From Chondrus crispus (lineage: Eukaryota; Rhodophyta; Florideophyceae; Gigartinales; Gigartinaceae), in assembly GCF_000350225.1 (NCBI RefSeq), contig NW_005179050.1:106881-170880 (forward strand): 64,000 bases of DNA. The letters run 5' to 3'. A program made the translations under genes and the position numbers. Positions 21,696 through 32,214 of this stretch are shown one piece after another; within the stretch, counting starts at the first letter, position 1; each line of letters starts with the position of its first letter. The notes beneath the pieces are model-generated. The model searched no databases. It was not told where the DNA came from and saw only the letters and a program-made list of their open reading frames with translations.

Positions 21696-23959
21696 CGTGT
21701 GTATTACTTCAGACGTGGACCTAAGTTCGGGACTTGGGGGCTCGGACACGTACGCGGCGTTGAGGATCACATCATCGTTATCTCCTCATCTGAAAAACAT
21801 CAAGGTAAGCCAATTAGGGCTGCCCTCGAAGATGTGCGCCTCGCTCCAGATTCTTCCCTACTCCGAGAAATAGATGAGATCAACTTCGTATTCCCAAGGT
21901 CGTATTCTATTCTGGACGAAGATGATTTGGAAGATGACCGGATCCACGGTGAACGTTTGCCGTCAATATTCCTAGAAGTCGACACTGTCGACTTCTTTCC
22001 GAGTCAGCATGTTCAAAAAGGCCCTTCCTCGGACATGACCGCCGCTACAAAGATCCCAGAAGCTAGTCCCCCACCGGTAGGTGACAATGAAGATTCCAGT
22101 TCACATGAGAACCTTCCCAGTGATTTTTTGGCATCGACAGGAGATGTCGCGGCTATCTTTGATCGAGAGCCTTCCCTTTGGGTGCAACATCCATCCACAT
22201 CGGCTCTGCTCTCCGGCGAGAGACAAAAGAGAGTGGATCTGCCACACGTAGATATCGGCACTAAGCTGATGTCGCTTCTCTCCGACTCCAGTTCCAGAGC
22301 AACAAATGACCTCAACGCAAGTCGTCGCGACCCTCGCCCAGACAAGGACATTGGTTCTGTTCCTGTCGTAGCCGCTCTTAATCTTCCGCATGCCTTGGAG
22401 TCATTACAGCAGATGATCCTGAAAGAAATAAAAGGGGTTATAGGAGACAAAACCGCTTCCGAGTCTTCTCTCCAGTTCGTTCCAAAGTGGGCCCTAGAGA
22501 AGTCTATGGACAAAGAAAGGGCTGTATATAAGGAAAGCGTGAAGGAAATTGACATTCGATCTCTCCCACCTTCATCCAACGTCATATCGTCCCACCACTT
22601 CTTCCAGGTCAAGCACGATGGTGAAGAGGACAAGTTCAAGCTGAAGTGTGGCCTTGTTCCACACGGCAATCAAGATAAAGAGAAGGACTCGATCCGATCC
22701 GGTTCGGCTACCGCACAATTCCCAATCATCCGCATCGTCTTGTCCGTAGCTGCCACCCTTGGTCTTGTTCTGGCATCTATCGAAATCAAAGGCGCCTACT
22801 TGCAAGGTGGTGAGCTTCCGCGGGACATCTACATGCGTCCACCTAAGGGCTGGGCTTCGCATTCTCGCATGGTCTGGAAACTATTGAAGCCAGCCTACGG
22901 TCTGGTTGAACCGGCCGTTTCTGGCAGCTGGTCGTTGAGGAATGGATGACGCAGCAAGGAATCGTAGAAGTGTACGGTCTCCAACAGCTCTTCGTGCTGC
23001 GAGATCCACAAGGACACCTGCTCTTGGCAATTGCAAAAGTCGTGGATGACTTCTTGATCGCAGGGACTTGCTCTGCAATCGAAACGTTCCGCAGAGACAT
23101 CTCTAACCGATTTGAAGTCGGGCGCTTCCTCATAAACCGCGACTTGATTTTCAACCGCTTACGCATCTACCAGGACCCCGACTTCACTGTTCACGTTGAC
23201 ATGCAAGAGTACATGAGTGGCATTATCCCTCTCAAACTCTCTCGTCACCGCCGCAAGCAGCGCGAGCAGCCATGCACCAAGGCTGAGGTTACTTCGTTCC
23301 TCGGCCTTACCGGTTCGTTGAACTACCTTGGGCATGGCATCTTGCCTCAAGCTGCATTTGCCGCAAGTCACTTCCAACAGATGGTCGGACGCCTCACTGT
23401 TGCTGACTTATATACTGCTAACAAGGCCCTCAGTGAAATTAAGAACCTTACCCCCCGGCTCCAGTACCGCTTCTCCGACAAACTGGAAAATCCATCTTAT
23501 CTGGGGTTCTCCGACGCCACTCAAGGAAAGACAGCGTACGGGCGGACAGGCTACCTTTCTGGAGTTTTCCTACCTGCGGGGGGTGCTGGTATCTACCACG
23601 TTCTTGACTGGCTTAGCTGTAAGCAGAATCGAGTCTCATTCTCATCCATCGGTGCAGAAATTCTTGCAGCTGCCACTTCATCAGATCGCAGATCGCTCAT
23701 GGCAGAGCAGCTTCAAGTCCTACATCAGTCAGACACATGCCTTCCCTACGTACATACCGTAGATTCTCATGGCTTGTACTCAACAGTAACGACGTTGCAT
23801 GAAGGACAAGATTATCGCCTCCGTCCAACCGTGTGCAGAATGAGGGACTCCTATGAAACTGGAGAAATCTCAGTAATGCAATGGATCCCTGGTAAGGAAA
23901 ACCTCCCAGACGCCCTTACGAAGAGAAACATTGTCATGTACAAGACACTAACTAAATGA
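21696..23959 (+). pseudogene. Copia pol, 3' part: reverse transcriptase and RNase H
   Basis: Continues the copia pol frame after the gypsy-1 insertion. About 300 residues of acidic, Ser-rich linker precede the RT. RT motifs: SIEIKGAYLQGGELPRDIYM (the usual catalytic Asp is Glu here), KPAYGL, then a one-base frameshift near 22908, VVEEWM, and VVDDFLIAG (the Asp-Asp pair intact). RNase H: FSDATQGKTAYG, SSIGAEILAA, TVDSHGLYS and GKENLPDALTKRN carry the catalytic Asp/Glu/Asp/Asp set. The stop at 23957-23959 is followed 166 bp later by the end of the antisense ORF. Confidence 0.88.
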
Positions 23960-24125
23960 AGTACTGGTGTCGGGAATCCTTACTGCTTCCATCGTGCAAG
24001 GGGCCCAACGGACGAAGCATGGAGATGAACGGAGACGAGTTCGCTTTGATCACTAAAGCCCCCTTTTACTCCTCCTTTTCGTCTATGACAACTCTCCTCG
24101 TCTTCCTGCGCTGGCGAGCAACCTC

Positions 24126-25225
24126 CTAGTGTTTCTCAGTACGCTTCTTTTCCCTCACCAGCTTCTGTTTCTCTTTGGACATCTTCCTCGATGGCCTCTT
24201 CTTTTTTCCTACCTTCTGGCGCGACACACGCTTCAATTCTGCAAATCCTGCGAATGTGACCCCATCTCCAACGCAAATACTGAAGACCCCATCTCGCATC
24301 ATCAATCCCTTCGTTTCTGCGCAGTCCAAAACTTCCTTTCTCTCCACATCGACAACCACAACATGGTTGACCATCTGCCCATATTCATCTACCCCTTTGA
24401 TGCTCGCTAAGAACACTCTACTCTTCTGCTGAAAGGACATGTTCCAGATGCCGCCTGGCTCTTTAGCCAGGCGGCATCTGGAACATGTCCAGCGGCACTT
24501 TTAGTATTGTGAAGTGCATACCGCCCTATCACCTTCTCTATCCAAGTACCGGACATCGCAAGGCTGTCACAGGGCACGGGACCCTCGGACAAGACCTCCT
24601 TAGCTGCAAGAGGCCCGTCTAGGGCAGACAGCGCATTACCAATTCCCGCTCGCAAGCAGTTACCCGTGGGAGAATAGCAAGCCACGTCGACGGAGGGTAT
24701 GGAAAAGGAGGAAGCGCGTGTGGAGCTCGGTCTCAGCCCAGGACAAGCAAGCCTCTTGTACCTGTCCATGTTTTTGCAGCACCATTCGTCCAGCTGCAAC
24801 ATAGCTTTCAGCTGCTGCTCCGGTCCACATCGCAAAATCATCATCGGCTCCTTCTCCGTTGATCCCTCTCGTAGCTCCACGTCAGAGCATATAGGACTCC
24901 CAGGTGCGTCCATTGTCCCACCGCACTCAGCTTTCAAGGTATAGAAATCGACCATCCAAAAGCTACTAGCGCCTCCAGATGACAGATTGAAGGCGTAGTA
25001 TTGGCCAGCTTTCCACCCGTGGCGCTTCCCGGACGCAAGGCTGATGCGTTTAATTTCGTAAGGTCTCTCCTCTTCTCCATCCTCTACGGACCAATCCACG
25101 TGAAGAGAACCCCAACGCGAAACCGTCTCAGCTTTCCACGACACCTTCCTGTCCCGATTGCACCACCCTCGCAGGACCTCGGACAGCCTGTCCCCGCCCG
25201 GCGCAGCGATCCCCGTGTAGTGCAA
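24126..25225 (-). pseudogene. Antisense ORF in the copia element, possible cysteine peptidase, broken by a hairpin
   Basis: Two overlapping minus-strand frames: 25225-24407 (272 residues) and 24440-24126 (104 residues). The first contains SPTGNCLRAGIGNALSAL and the second VNHVVVVDVERKEVLDCAE, and it ends in a Lys/Arg-rich tail (VGKKKRPSRKMSKEK). Cys in the first, then His and Asp in the second, is the order of a papain- or C39-like cysteine peptidase triad. This is my reading and not a proven homology. The frame change falls exactly in a perfect 26-bp hairpin (24435-24490), so I infer one broken gene. It lies between pol and the 3' LTR, opposite in direction to the element. It may be a captured cellular gene or part of a nested element. 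Confidence 0.45.
24435..24490. repeat. Perfect 26-bp fold-back hairpin disrupting the antisense ORF
   Basis: The arm at 24435-24460 is the exact reverse complement of 24465-24490, with the 4-nt loop CTTT. The upper ORF reads sensibly up to one arm and the lower ORF resumes in another frame beyond the other arm, as if one arm had been added as an inverted copy. Confidence 0.93.
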
Positions 25226-25279
25226 TGCCCGTCTCGGGTAGGGGGTGAAAGGAACTGAAAAAGGAAAAAAATTGGATAC

Positions 25280-25516
25280 TGTAGTCCGGGTTTGGGGGAC
25301 ACACGTGTGCGACGAAGCGCACGATTATTTTAGTTATTTAATTTATTTACTAATTAGATATAGAATCTAGAGCCGGGAGCTACTGTATTCGCCCCGGCGG
25401 GGCTCTATATAACTTAGCCCTTTGACCGAACAAGTCAATAAACCAACCCGAGTTGCCAGAGTCTGATATCGCCTTGGTTGAAGTCCGTCTTTTGCAAGAC
25501 ACTCCCTTTAACTACA
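25280..25516 (+). repeat. Possible short solo LTR
   Basis: A 237-bp segment with TGTAGT...ACTACA ends, containing TATATAA (25406-25412) and AATAAA (25437-25442), the layout of an LTR promoter and polyadenylation signal. The flanks GATAC and GATGA are only a partial duplication, so this is tentative. Otherwise it is part of the copia 3' internal region. Confidence 0.35.
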
Positions 25517-25613
25517 GATGACTTTATCCTTTGCGCTCGGGGGTTCCCTTTTCTTTTTCCTTTATTTCCCTATCCTTTTCTATTTCTAATTCTACCTATT
25601 TTCCCTTATCTTG

Positions 25614-25919
25614 TGTTGGTGCCATCGGCCTCGGTTGCGACCGAACCGGTGTAGGTGTCTTTGCCATCGGGCGACACAGTTGACGTAGCGCTGCTATTGA
25701 GACCCATTTTCCGACGGATACTGTTGCAACAACGTCTCCCTCGAAGGGCTTCGTTGCGTTACAAGCCAGTGTTGGTGCCATCGGCCTCCGTTGCGACCGA
25801 ACCGGTGTAGGTGTTTCGAGCCATCGGGCGGCACAGTTGACGTAGCGCTGCTACTTTCATTTCATCCCGTCGGGCTGCGTTGCGACGCCCCCGTCGAAGG
25901 CCTTGTCGCGTTACAAGGT
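25614..25919. repeat. Two-copy tandem repeat, about 156 bp
   Basis: TGTTGGTGCCATCGGCCTC at 25614 recurs at 25770 with the following sequence (GACCGAACCGGTGTAGGTGT, then TTGACGTAGCGCTGCTA). The second unit ends near 25919. The copies have diverged. The stretch lies in the copia 3' internal region and has no gene. Confidence 0.75.
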
Positions 25920-26779
25920 GTCAAAGAAGCTCAACGAGCATTGGCCTTACAGCCCAATGGAACCGGGGTACCTAAGTACGCGCCCCACCCCACACTCGTC
26001 GAGCAGTTCTCTTCGCAAGTCTCTACCACATCGATACCGGGCCGGGCTATTTCTCTGTGCCCCCCCTATCAGGGATCTGAGCTACTAAGAGTCGCAAGCT
26101 CGTTTAAACGGAGAAGGGAGAGTCGGACACTCCGTAGCGCTGTGCCGTCGGCAGTTCTTCTTTTTGCTGCTGTTGTAGTTTTTGCTGGACCATCGGACCG
26201 CGGTCTCTGCCTGACAAGCGCACTGCACTACACCCCGCTCCAAAACTTGACCATTCCATAATGTCGACATCATGGTCCATCTCGACTCTAGCATTTCCAC
26301 CTCTAACGGCCGACACAAACGATTCTACGCGCAGGCGCCACGCTCGCTTAAAGAGAAGCTGCCTCATACCACCCCGCCCTATTCGTACCACGGCTCAAGG
26401 AGCTCACAAATGATGTCGGCAGGCCGCGAGGTCGGTTGTGGGAATCCGTGAGTGCTCTGAGTAGTTGCGGAGCAGCAGGTCTCGATGGTTCAAAGCGGGG
26501 TCGTGTGTGGGTGCAATGGGCAGCTGAGGAGTCAGATGCGTGGTGGTTTGTAAGATGGACGAAGATAGACGCTCGAGAGTGTGTGCGTACACTGCAAATG
26601 GACAAGGTGCGGCAAAGCGCAATAACTCAACGATATGTGATGTGGGAGTTTAAATGCACAAACGAGCCGAGAGGGAAATGGTTGCGAGGTCGTCGTTGAC
26701 AACACCGACACTAGCGGGTCATGGTTCGAATCGAGATTGAACACCGGACCACTGTCTTTGGTCGCCACGCAACGGGGGG

Positions 26780-27155
26780 TGTATTGGATGAGCCCAAATT
26801 CACATCTATTTTAATCCAACCAAACTGTAATTTTAGGGTTGCTGCCGGCGGTCGCCGGGAGATTACCGAGCGGCGGCCGAGGGAATAAACACCGGGGGAC
26901 TCGCGCGACGAAGAAGGGATCCCCGGGGGTAACAACTTGAGTACCGGAACACTTCGCCGGCTGCCCACTTCTCTTTCCCTCACACGAGGACCACTGCCCC
27001 TCTCGATCGCCTTGCTCGCTCCCGCTGCTACTGCGCCGTCGCCGTCCTGCACCGAGCATCTTCGTCCCCTGGCGCTCGGCTCCCTCCGTCACCGCGCCGC
27101 CTAGGCACGGCTACCAAACTAACCTCTCCCGTCCTTCCAACCCGTGTCTGCCACA
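26780..27155 (+). repeat. Copia 3' LTR with upstream polypurine tract
   Basis: A 376-bp partner of 6477-6850, starting TGTATTGGATG and ending CTGCCACA. It is directly preceded by ACGGGGGG, a polypurine tract for plus-strand priming. The following CGCTT is the degraded target duplication. Confidence 0.9.
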
Positions 27156-27756
27156 CGCTTTTCAACATATTTTTTCTCGACTTGTACTTGCTCAAAAAGA
27201 AGGAAAAAGATACTCTCGCCACCTCAGTTGACTTCTTTGTTGCGGAAGGGTGCAGTTAGGTGAGATCTGCACGTTTTTTCCAGCCGTTTTTAGAATGCCT
27301 GAAAAAGAAGCCTTTTTGACCAACCTCAAAACGTCATGTGTTGATATCTTCGAAACCAAAATGCATGTTTAAAGTGTCAACCGGGTATTTTGAAACTCCA
27401 TTAGATTCTTTGTCTTTCTGTATATTCACAACTGCTGTTCCAATGTTTTTCAAGATGTTATTGCCGAGGGCATGAAAACATGCAAATTTTATTTCTTTTC
27501 AACTTCGATGTCCATGGTTTCTAAAAATTTCTGAAGATGGAACCATAGAACGCACTCAAGGCCGCTAAAGAAGATCTGCTTGCCGTAAGCCGACTTTTTC
27601 TTTTGAACACCTTTATGTGCACCAATGAGTTGGTTTTTGGCTAGAATTAATGATAGGGTGCTTTACCTGTGGTGATGGCCTTCTAGTTACAAAAAAACAG
27701 AAGTGAAATGCGGGGTGGGTTGTCTAGAAAAAGTGAAATTAACTTTTGACCTCTTA

Positions 27757-28393
27757 GAGCATCTCCATCGCTGCAGCTAAATCTATTCCAATTAGAACGC
27801 GTGTCAGTTTTCTAGCTGGTCACTGTCTTTGGGCACCCCATGTTCCAAATTGTTTGCAATGCGCTATGCCGAATGCGCTGCTCGTCTCCATCGCGCGCAC
27901 TCGTTAACCCGCAGGACGACATGGACTCTCTGGACGACTTTGGCGCCCTAAAACCGATGGCGCCGCTGGAGGCGGTCGAAGGCAGCGCGGCTGCGCAGGG
28001 GAATGACGAGTGCGACATTGAGAACTTCCTTACAGACGATGACGAGGATGACGTGATTTCGGATGCCTTTTGAGGACCAGCTGTTCTGTTTTTCGCGCCC
28101 ACATGTAGTTGCTAGCTGGCTTCCCGCCACCCCAGGTGTTTCTACTGTGAGATTTAATCAGAATTAATGGTCGCGCGCCCTAATCAGCTTGTGACGAGCT
28201 CGTGGCAATCATCGCTTTGGGATATATCTCGTTGCAAATCGGCCTGATTTGCCACGAGAAAAACTCCAAACGCCGATTTAAAATTCGATTTACGATGCAA
28301 TTTGCGTTCTTGTGTCGCGGTGGAGACCAAACTTTACCCTGATTTGGTAAATATCATATTTGGACCGAATTTGCTGCCGCGGTGGAGATGCTC
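27757..28393. mobile_element. Non-autonomous PIF/Harbinger-type DNA transposon
   Basis: The terminal inverted repeat GAGCATCTCCATCGC at 27757 matches GCGGTGGAGATGCTC at the right end with one change. TTA target duplications lie at 27754-27756 and 28394-28396. A TWA duplication is typical of PIF/Harbinger. The 637-bp body has no transposase. It includes a 77-residue plus-strand frame (27840-28073) with an acidic C-terminus (ENFLTDDDEDDVISDAF), possibly a remnant of an element gene. A decayed PIF/Harbinger transposase lies at 42519-43755, though its ends are unknown. Confidence 0.7.
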
Positions 28394-28396
28394 TTA

Positions 28397-29158
28397 TTAT
28401 GAGGCCTAACCGTCCGATAAATACTAGAGAGAGCAAGGGGAAATCTTCCGGTCACGCACTGAACGAATGCACCACTTTACAGCTTTTCCCTGGATGCAAC
28501 ACGAAAATGACAGCCTCGATCGACCTCTTCTGTGCCGCGATCCGAAGCGCAAAGGGATATCATGAAACGATTCCCAAAAGAGACATGCCTCAAGCTTTGA
28601 AAATACTTGTGCGTCTCTTGTAAATGGTATATGTAAGAGGCATGTTTGCGATGAGTCTATCTTTGGATAGAAGAGAATGCTACCCATGTTGACGTTAGTT
28701 CTCCCTCTCCGCCCGATTTGCAACAATTTGCACGTGAGCAATGAGATGTGAAAAGACCTGCGCAGAATCCGCACCCTCCACGCATATCACGCATCCCGCT
28801 AGGCAAGCCTTTTGGCAATCTCTAAAGTGATAAGAACATGTGCGCATCGTCGCACTGAATACGATGAGTTATGAGATCAGCGATGCGCAAAAACAACAGC
28901 TCGACTGCGATGCCGTGCACACATGCCGTTCCCGGATCCATGAAAACAGGTCATGCCTTCAATTTAAAGTACGATACAGACACTCGAGCACCAACTCAGT
29001 ACATGTACGACATGCCATGTCATATCTGATAAGAAGAAATCTGCGCGCAAGTAGCGAGGAGGCATTGAAAGGACGATAAGTTTCCGCAGCAACGAAGCGA
29101 AAACGCGTGGCTAGAAAGAAATTTGAACCAGGACGAGATATGCGCAAGTCTGGTAGAA
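28397..29158. other. No gene recognised
   Basis: This interval downstream of the HSBP1-like gene holds only short frames without recognisable motifs. Confidence 0.4.
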
Positions 29159-29557
29159 TCATGATTCATCCATTGAGACTGTGGGAATCACGTCTTTACC
29201 TTTTGTTGGCTGTTCATAAGATGATTCTATTGGAGCTGGGGTACTCGCCAGGTCTGCAACAGATCTGTCTAGAGCGGCAAGCTTGTCTTGCATCACGTCA
29301 ACTACGGCACAAAGGAAAAACAATATTAGTCCCACAAGCGCTGCGTGCCACGACTACGCAGTTAGGACGCGAGGCAGCTTACTTTTTGCAAATATTGTTT
29401 CCGAGAATGACTTGAAAGAAGTTGTCATTTCGGTCAGCAGAGTTTGCACGTCTGCCTGGATTTGCTCGTGTGCGTCCTCGACAGCGGATGATGCGTCCGA
29501 GCGTGAGCGCGGCGAAGTGGCGGCGATTGGCAGGGACTTGGGCGAGCTTGTTGCCAT
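29159..29557 (-). CDS. Heat-shock factor binding protein (HSBP1-like), two exons
   Basis: Exon 1 is 29557-29383 and exon 2 is 29301-29159, with an 81-bp intron (29382-29302) starting GTAAGC and ending CCGTAG. The split codon ATT restores the frame, giving 105 residues. The joined core reads QTLLTEMTTSFKSFSETIF, then AKIDVMQDKLAALDRSVADL, the single coiled coil characteristic of HSBP1 (heptad hydrophobics, final Asp-Leu). HSBP1 proteins trimerise or hexamerise through this coil and bind the trimerisation domain of heat-shock factors to damp the stress response. The first 30 residues are Ser/Pro-rich and the C-terminal tail is longer than in animals. An alternative donor-like GTAAAG in exon 2 could add a third exon. 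No upstream element is recognised. Confidence 0.85.
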
Positions 29558-30292
29558 GTTGAGAAGGAATTAAGAACGTTCTCTGGCTGCCGTTGCTTGC
29601 GTTGTCGCTGACCGACACAACAAAGGCGACAGCGTGTGGAGAGTTGCCCTCGACGGTGTACGTTTGTGGGGTGTGTCAATGTCCGTTGCAACACCACCTT
29701 TGCAGGCCGGCAGGGACAAGGACCAGCAATGCGAGGCTGGGTCAGGACGCTACTGTAGAATTCGTTCAAATTTGAAGTTTCAGAGACAAAATTCGAATTT
29801 TGGCGAGCTGTTTGCTGGATTTAATGGAACGTTGAAGAATCAGTTGGGCGCCACGTGTAATTCCCGACTGTAAGTGTTTTACAGGGAGGGGGACTCCCAT
29901 TACTGCCACTTTTACTAATGCCACCCTCCCATTAATGCCGGCCAGACGCACGAACACGAAAAGTACCGCGTGTCACACGGGTCCGGGTGTTATGCTGCAG
30001 TGCGTCCGCCGCGTGTGAGAACATGTGAAAGCGGCTTCTAGAGGCCCGATCTTATTCACCGAACAGCGATCACAGACCTTAGCAGATCTTAACTACAACG
30101 CAATCAAGTGATGAAGATGGGAGCGCAGAGGACGCGAGAGAGAGAAGGACTGTAACCTCTGTCGTTGAGATCGCGGAATTGTTTGGAGAGCTGAAAGTTT
30201 TGGCGACTGAATGTCAAGTTTCAGACGTTCTATCGTATCTGAGGTGGGCAAAGCGCGCGTTTCTCACTGCAAAACACGACAGAGACCCAACG

Positions 30293-30340
30293 CGGAGCAA
30301 GCAGACGTTAATTATCGGTAATTAACGTCTGCCTGCTCCG
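30293..30340. repeat. Fold-back hairpin, 22-bp stem
   Basis: Arms 30293-30314 and 30319-30340 pair over 22 bp with one mismatch, around the loop TCGG. A second hairpin at 30568-30600 has a perfect 14-bp stem (ATCCTGCTTCTCCA) and a 5-nt loop. Confidence 0.85.
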
Positions 30341-31083
30341 GCCGAGTGCATGAAAATATATGTGGCGACGTCACCTACTAATGCCGTCTCCCAATAGTGC
30401 CATTCTTGGGGTCTCGCACAGGGGCGGCACTAATGGGTAGGGTCCCCTGTGCAAGGCGTCAATTGCCGACACGAGGACACCTGCGCCCCATGAGGTCCTC
30501 GTTTCGCCTTTCCAATCATGACCGCCTACTCTGTTTTTAAACATGAAAGGCATATGCTGACCTCGGCATCCTGCTTCTCCATAATGTGGAGAAGCAGGAT
30601 ATATTCAATGTTATTGAAAACCATACCCTGACCTTGGTATCCTGCTTCGCTGTAGCCAGTTCGTTTTCCAATTTGATCCTCATTGGTCTTGAGAAGAAGA
30701 ACTGAGCTGTTTTATGTCGGACCTTCAGACAACCAGACCTGAAGTTAGGAAAGACCAAGTCTCCGTCGCTTCTCCAACACCAATATCGGCGGAGTCGTAA
30801 TCGCAAAATGGTTCCCTGATGTGCCTGGTGCCACGGACTGCCTTTTCCACAGCGCAGGTACCCTGAAAACTGCAGCAAATGCAGTTTCGTGAATACACGT
30901 GCCCAGTACCCGCACGAGCACAATCCCGCCCTCCTAATTGTGACACTGGCTATTTCGCGCTGAGGATAGCAGACCTTTATGACCACTTTGGCAACTTGAC
31001 GTCCTTTTCGGGGAAGTGTGTCCTACTGGACTCTGAATAAGCGACAAGTCATGACCGTGACTCTACGACGTGTCTGCTCTTAA

Positions 31084-31648
31084 GCTCCGTGGTTCGAACG
31101 ATACAAGCAGAATCCACAATGCCTCATGACCTAACCAGCTCGTATATAAATACAACCGGTCAACAGTTACGCGATTACTGGAAATTTTTCAAACCCAAAC
31201 TTGCTTCGGAGCATGGCCGGCAAACTGCAACTGCCGGGCTTCATGCCCGTGGGGCTACAGCATTGACAATCTGCCCATAAGCCCCGTGGTTCGAACGATA
31301 CCAGCAGAATCCACAATCCCTCATGACCTTCCCCGCTCGTATATAAATACCTGAGGACTCTTTCCACATGCACCAAGCTCACATGGACCGGCTGCGTAGA
31401 GGCAGGCTCTCCACTTGGATGGAAGTGGGCCATCACCGATTTTTTGTCGCTAGGGCGTGCAAATCTTCTTTCACGAGGGGTGATGATATGCATTTACCAG
31501 AGCAGTAAGTCGCATACATCCAGATGCAAACAACCGATCAACAATTGCGCGATTACAGGAAATTTTCCAAACCCAAACTTGCGTGGGACCAATGGCCTGC
31601 AAACTACGACTGCCGGGCGTCATGCCCGTGAGGCTACAGCATTGACAA
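31084..31648. repeat. Interleaved degenerate duplications
   Basis: Block A (CCGTGGTTCGAACGATAC through CTCGTATATAAATAC) occurs near 31086 and again near 31283, about 195 bp apart. Block B (from ACCGGTCAACAGTTACGCGA to GGCTACAGCATTGACAA) occurs near 31157 and again near 31527, about 370 bp apart. The copies differ by scattered substitutions. Each A block ends in a TATA-like TATATAAATA. No coding sequence is apparent. Confidence 0.7.
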
Positions 31649-32214
31649 ACCGACGCACAGTTCGGCATGTAGCAATGCATATGCTGTAGGGGGTTTTGCT
31701 TCAGATGAGTACAACTTGCTAACCGTTACAACGGCTGAGCTTGCAACGACACACATGTTGTGAGATTTGTGCTTCCGACGAAAAGCAATGAGTCTCGACT
31801 GCTTCGCGCAATTGGCCAAACATGGGACCGATTGCCATCAGTGCAGCGCCAGCGAACCGTTCACCGATTCAAGTCTGCATCGTCGTGCCTTCCAGCGGCG
31901 CTCGCTTCGCACCACAAGCATCACGTCGGAGACAAATCGGGTATGCAGCCTTGGACTGTAAACGAAGTCTGCGCTTCTCTACGAAGTCCTGAGCCCACCG
32001 AATGTCACTACTCTGGCCTAGCCAGCCCGTGCTCCGACAGGTTCCGGAGGAGCTTGTTATACCCGCCCGCAAAACACAAAGGAAAACCCTACATCCGTAT
32101 GACGCTTGCCCCAGCGCCCATCACACAAACTTTACCACAACAACAACCTTTACTCGAACCAAAGAACCAACAGAAGCATGACGAAATTCACAAACGCACC
32201 AATCCAACAGTCAC

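Larger units (their letters stand above)
6477..27155 (+). mobile_element. Ty1/copia LTR retrotransposon split by a Ty3 element
   Basis: LTRs at 6477-6850 and 26780-27155 share nearly all of their sequence and have TG...CA ends. Flanking bases are CACTT before and CGCTT after, a 5-bp target duplication with one change. Order inside: gag, protease-integrase, then the gypsy-1 insertion (9484-21695), then RT-RNase H, an antisense ORF, a repeat-rich 3' region, a polypurine tract (ACGGGGGG ending at 26779) and the 3' LTR. Removing gypsy-1 and one copy of its target duplication leaves about 8.5 kb. The long (2.8 kb) stretch between pol and the 3' LTR is unusual for copia elements. No primer-binding site matching initiator tRNA-Met is seen after the 5' LTR. 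The element is inactive because of frameshifts, stops and the insertion. Confidence 0.85.
29558..32214. other. Gene-poor stretch with short repeats and hairpins
   Basis: No gene is recognised in these 2.7 kb. The region holds hairpins (30293-30340 and 30568-30600), scattered TTAGTGCC-like motifs (29895-30440), the duplicated segments at 31084-31648 and probably the 3' end of the ALY/REF gene. The minus-strand frame at 30537-30986 has no recognisable domain. Confidence 0.4.

Noticed and set aside
29886..30447. Possible small transposon with CCCATTASTGCC ends
   Set aside because: The ends are similar but irregular, the internal repeats confuse the boundary and no target duplication is clear. 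Evidence is too weak to list as an element.
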